A stretch of DNA of 64,000 nt, from assembly GCF_020532705.1 (NCBI RefSeq), contig NZ_JAJAVD010000001.1:124001-188000 (forward strand), given 5' to 3'. The notes under the pieces were generated by a model. That model did not search any database. It was given only the letters and a program-made list of their open reading frames with translations, and had not been told where the DNA came from. This stretch comes from Methylobacillus caricis. GTDB taxonomy: Bacteria; Pseudomonadota; Gammaproteobacteria; Burkholderiales; Methylophilaceae. Each line of letters opens with the position of its first letter. The first letter of the stretch is position 1. Below are positions 62,267 through 64,000 of this stretch, piece after piece. The position numbers were made by a program, and so were the translations under genes.

Positions 62267-64000
62267 ATGACTGCCCGCTTACGCGAAATCCCGTATAACT
62301 ACACCTCGTTTTCCGATCGTGAAATTGTCATCAGGTTTCTTGGAGAGGAAATCTGGGATGTGCTCAATGAGTTGCGCGAGGAGCGCAAGACAGGCCGTTC
62401 TGCCCGCATGTTGTTTGAAGTGCTGGGTGACCTGTGGGTAGTTTCAAGAAATCCTTACCTGCAGGATGACCTGCTGCAAAACAAGAAACGCCGCCAGGCG
62501 CTGATAGATGCGCTGAACCATCGCATCAAGGCCATTGATGAGCGCAGTGCTGGCAATCAGAAAGTGCTTAAGCTGGTAGTGGCCGCACGCAAGGCGGTGA
62601 ACGAGTTCGAGCAGGACTTCCGCCAGACCGAGACCCTGCGCAAACAGGCATTGGCTAAACTCTCACGCCATACCCGCAAGGACAATATCCGTTTTGACGG
62701 ATTGTCTCGTGTTTCCCATGTCACCGATGCGACCGACTGGCGCGTGGAATATCCCTTTGTCGTGATCAATCCTGATACTGAAGAGGAAATCGCTGCGCTG
62801 GTGCGCATCTGTATCGAGCTGGGCCTCACGATCATCCCGCGTGGCGGTGGTACCGGTTATACCGGTGGCGCCGTGCCGTTGACCAAGTTGTCTGCGGTCA
62901 TCAATACCGAGAAGCTGGATCATTATTCAGAAGTCAATTACGTTGCATTGCCTGGGGTCAGTGAGCCAGTACCGGTGATTCATTGTGGTGCGGGAGTTGT
63001 CACTCGCCGCGTGATGGAAGCTGCGAGCAGCGCCGGATTGGAATTCGCTGTGGACCCGACCTCGGCAGATGCTTCCTGCATAGGTGGTAACGTGGCCATG
63101 AATGCGGGCGGCAAGAAGGCCGTGTTGTGGGGCACGGCACTGGATAACCTGGCGTCGTGGCGCATGGTGACGCCAGATGCACAATGGCTGTTTGTGGAGC
63201 GCCTGGAACATAATCGGGGCAAGATCCACGATATCGACATGGCACGTTTCCGCATCACGCGTTACGAAGAGGATGGCAAAACCCTGGTCGGGGAGCCCCG
63301 CTTGCTGGAAATCCCCGGCCCCAGCTTCCGTACGGTTGGCCTGGGCAAGGATGTTACTGACAAGTTCCTGTCCGGCCTGCCCGGTATCCAGAAGGAAGGG
63401 TGTGATGGCCTGATTACGTCTGCCACCTTCATCCTGCATCGCATGCCCAAGCATGTGCGCACTGTGTGTCTTGAGTTTTTCGGCCATGTGGCGCTGGCCG
63501 TGCCTTCTATTGTGGAGGTCAAGGATTACCTTGATGCCCACCCCAATACCATATTGGCCGGGCTGGAACATCTGGATGAGCGTTATCTGCGTGCCGTAGG
63601 CTATGCCACCAAGGCAAACCGCAGCGAGCGGCCCAAGATGGTGCTGATTGCCGATATCGCTAGTGATGACGAGGCCGGGGTAGGTGAAGCGGCTTCGCAG
63701 GTTGTGCGTTTGGCAAATGCCCGTGGTGGCGAGGGTTTTATTGCAGTTTCCAGCGATGCACGCAAGAAGTTCTGGCTGGATCGGGCACGTACTGCTGCCA
63801 TTGCCAAGCATACCAATGCCTTCAAGATCAACGAGGATGTGGTGATTCCATTACCGCGTCTGGGGGATTATTCGGATGGCATCGAGCGCATCAATATCGA
63901 GCTTTCCATACGCAACAAGCTGAAACTGCTGGATAGCCTGGAAAGTTTCATGCAGGGCGATCTGCCCTTGTATGAGGATGATGAAACCCAGGCTGATCCC
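62267..64000 (+). CDS. DUF3683/FAD-linked oxidase, N-terminal part
   Basis: The frame starts [20 protein letters not shown] and stays open for 578 codons to the right edge. The first ~130 residues are the DUF3683 domain ([26 protein letters not shown]); a FAD-binding PCMH domain follows (about 160-420; [19 protein letters not shown] is the FAD phosphate loop, then [20 protein letters not shown]). Full-length betaproteobacterial relatives run to about 1280 residues with a C-terminal Fe-S domain and are lactate-dehydrogenase-like. The substrate is unknown. A TATAAT (62236-62241) upstream is a possible -10. Confidence 0.88.
   Translation, partial: MTARLREIPYNYTSFSDREIVIRFLGEEIWDVLNELREERKTGRSARMLFEVLGDLWVVSRNPYLQDDLLQNKKRRQALIDALNHRIKAIDERSAGNQKVLKLVVAARKAVNEFEQDFRQTETLRKQALAKLSRHTRKDNIRFDGLSRVSHVTDATDWRVEYPFVVINPDTEEEIAALVRICIELGLTIIPRGGGTGYTGGAVPLTKLSAVINTEKLDHYSEVNYVALPGVSEPVPVIHCGAGVVTRRVMEAASSAGLEFAVDPTSADASCIGGNVAMNAGGKKAVLWGTALDNLASWRMVTPDAQWLFVERLEHNRGKIHDIDMARFRITRYEEDGKTLVGEPRLLEIPGPSFRTVGLGKDVTDKFLSGLPGIQKEGCDGLITSATFILHRMPKHVRTVCLEFFGHVALAVPSIVEVKDYLDAHPNTILAGLEHLDERYLRAVGYATKANRSERPKMVLIADIASDDEAGVGEAASQVVRLANARGGEGFIAVSSDARKKFWLDRARTAAIAKHTNAFKINEDVVIPLPRLGDYSDGIERINIELSIRNKLKLLDSLESFMQGDLPLYEDDETQADP

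Overview
The window looks like chromosome of a Gram-negative betaproteobacterial methylotroph, most likely of the Methylophilaceae (Methylovorus/Methylophilus/Methylobacillus group). This is inferred from gene content: a complete N-methylglutamate pathway, a four-gene dimethylamine monooxygenase cluster, an MxaD-like periplasmic protein, a DUF3683 FAD-linked oxidase and betaproteobacterial housekeeping operons. No sequence search was possible, so the genus is a guess.

Layout. 1-12 kb holds housekeeping genes: end of a DinG/YoaA helicase, tsaB-rimI-uracil-DNA glycosylase, a LemA/TPM trio, proS, a lytic transglycosylase, a glycosyltransferase, a phosphate transporter, queA and tRNA-Leu(CAA). 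12.5-17.1 kb is a five-gene operon behind a Fur-box-like site (PepSY protein, DUF2271, DUF4198, ApbE, flavoprotein reductase), probably for iron reduction. 17.2-23.5 kb on the minus strand carries a response regulator, a LysM-FecR protein, a CHASE2 histidine kinase and a diguanylate cyclase. 23.6-25.5 kb is glnK-amtB with an NtrC site and a sigma-54 promoter.

26.7-50.2 kb is the accessory core, a methylated-amine region. A divergent XRE-cupin regulator faces an amidotransferase followed by dmmDABC (dimethylamine to methylamine plus methylene-tetrahydrofolate). Then come a PAS-only membrane protein, an array of 23 perfect 8-bp repeats (GGTTAAAA), a NarX-like kinase and its NarL-like regulator, an APC permease, MarC, and the operon mgdABCD-gmaS-mgsABC. 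Methylamine is glutamylated by GmaS, converted to N-methylglutamate by MgsABC and oxidised to glutamate and a C1 unit by MgdABCD. The two operons share a 26-bp promoter element (one copy at dmm, two flanking the mgd promoter), and an 18-bp palindrome family occurs once near dmm, once upstream of mgd and once after mgs. Together these suggest one undescribed amine regulon.

50.8-54.4 kb holds a TonB siderophore receptor and a small region bounded by direct repeats next to tRNA-Arg(CCG). 54.5-64 kb is ordinary: apaH, ornithine-lipid acyltransferases, a PfkB kinase, a TetR regulator divergent from an MxaD-like gene, hemJ, a TlpA thioredoxin and the start of a large FAD oxidase.
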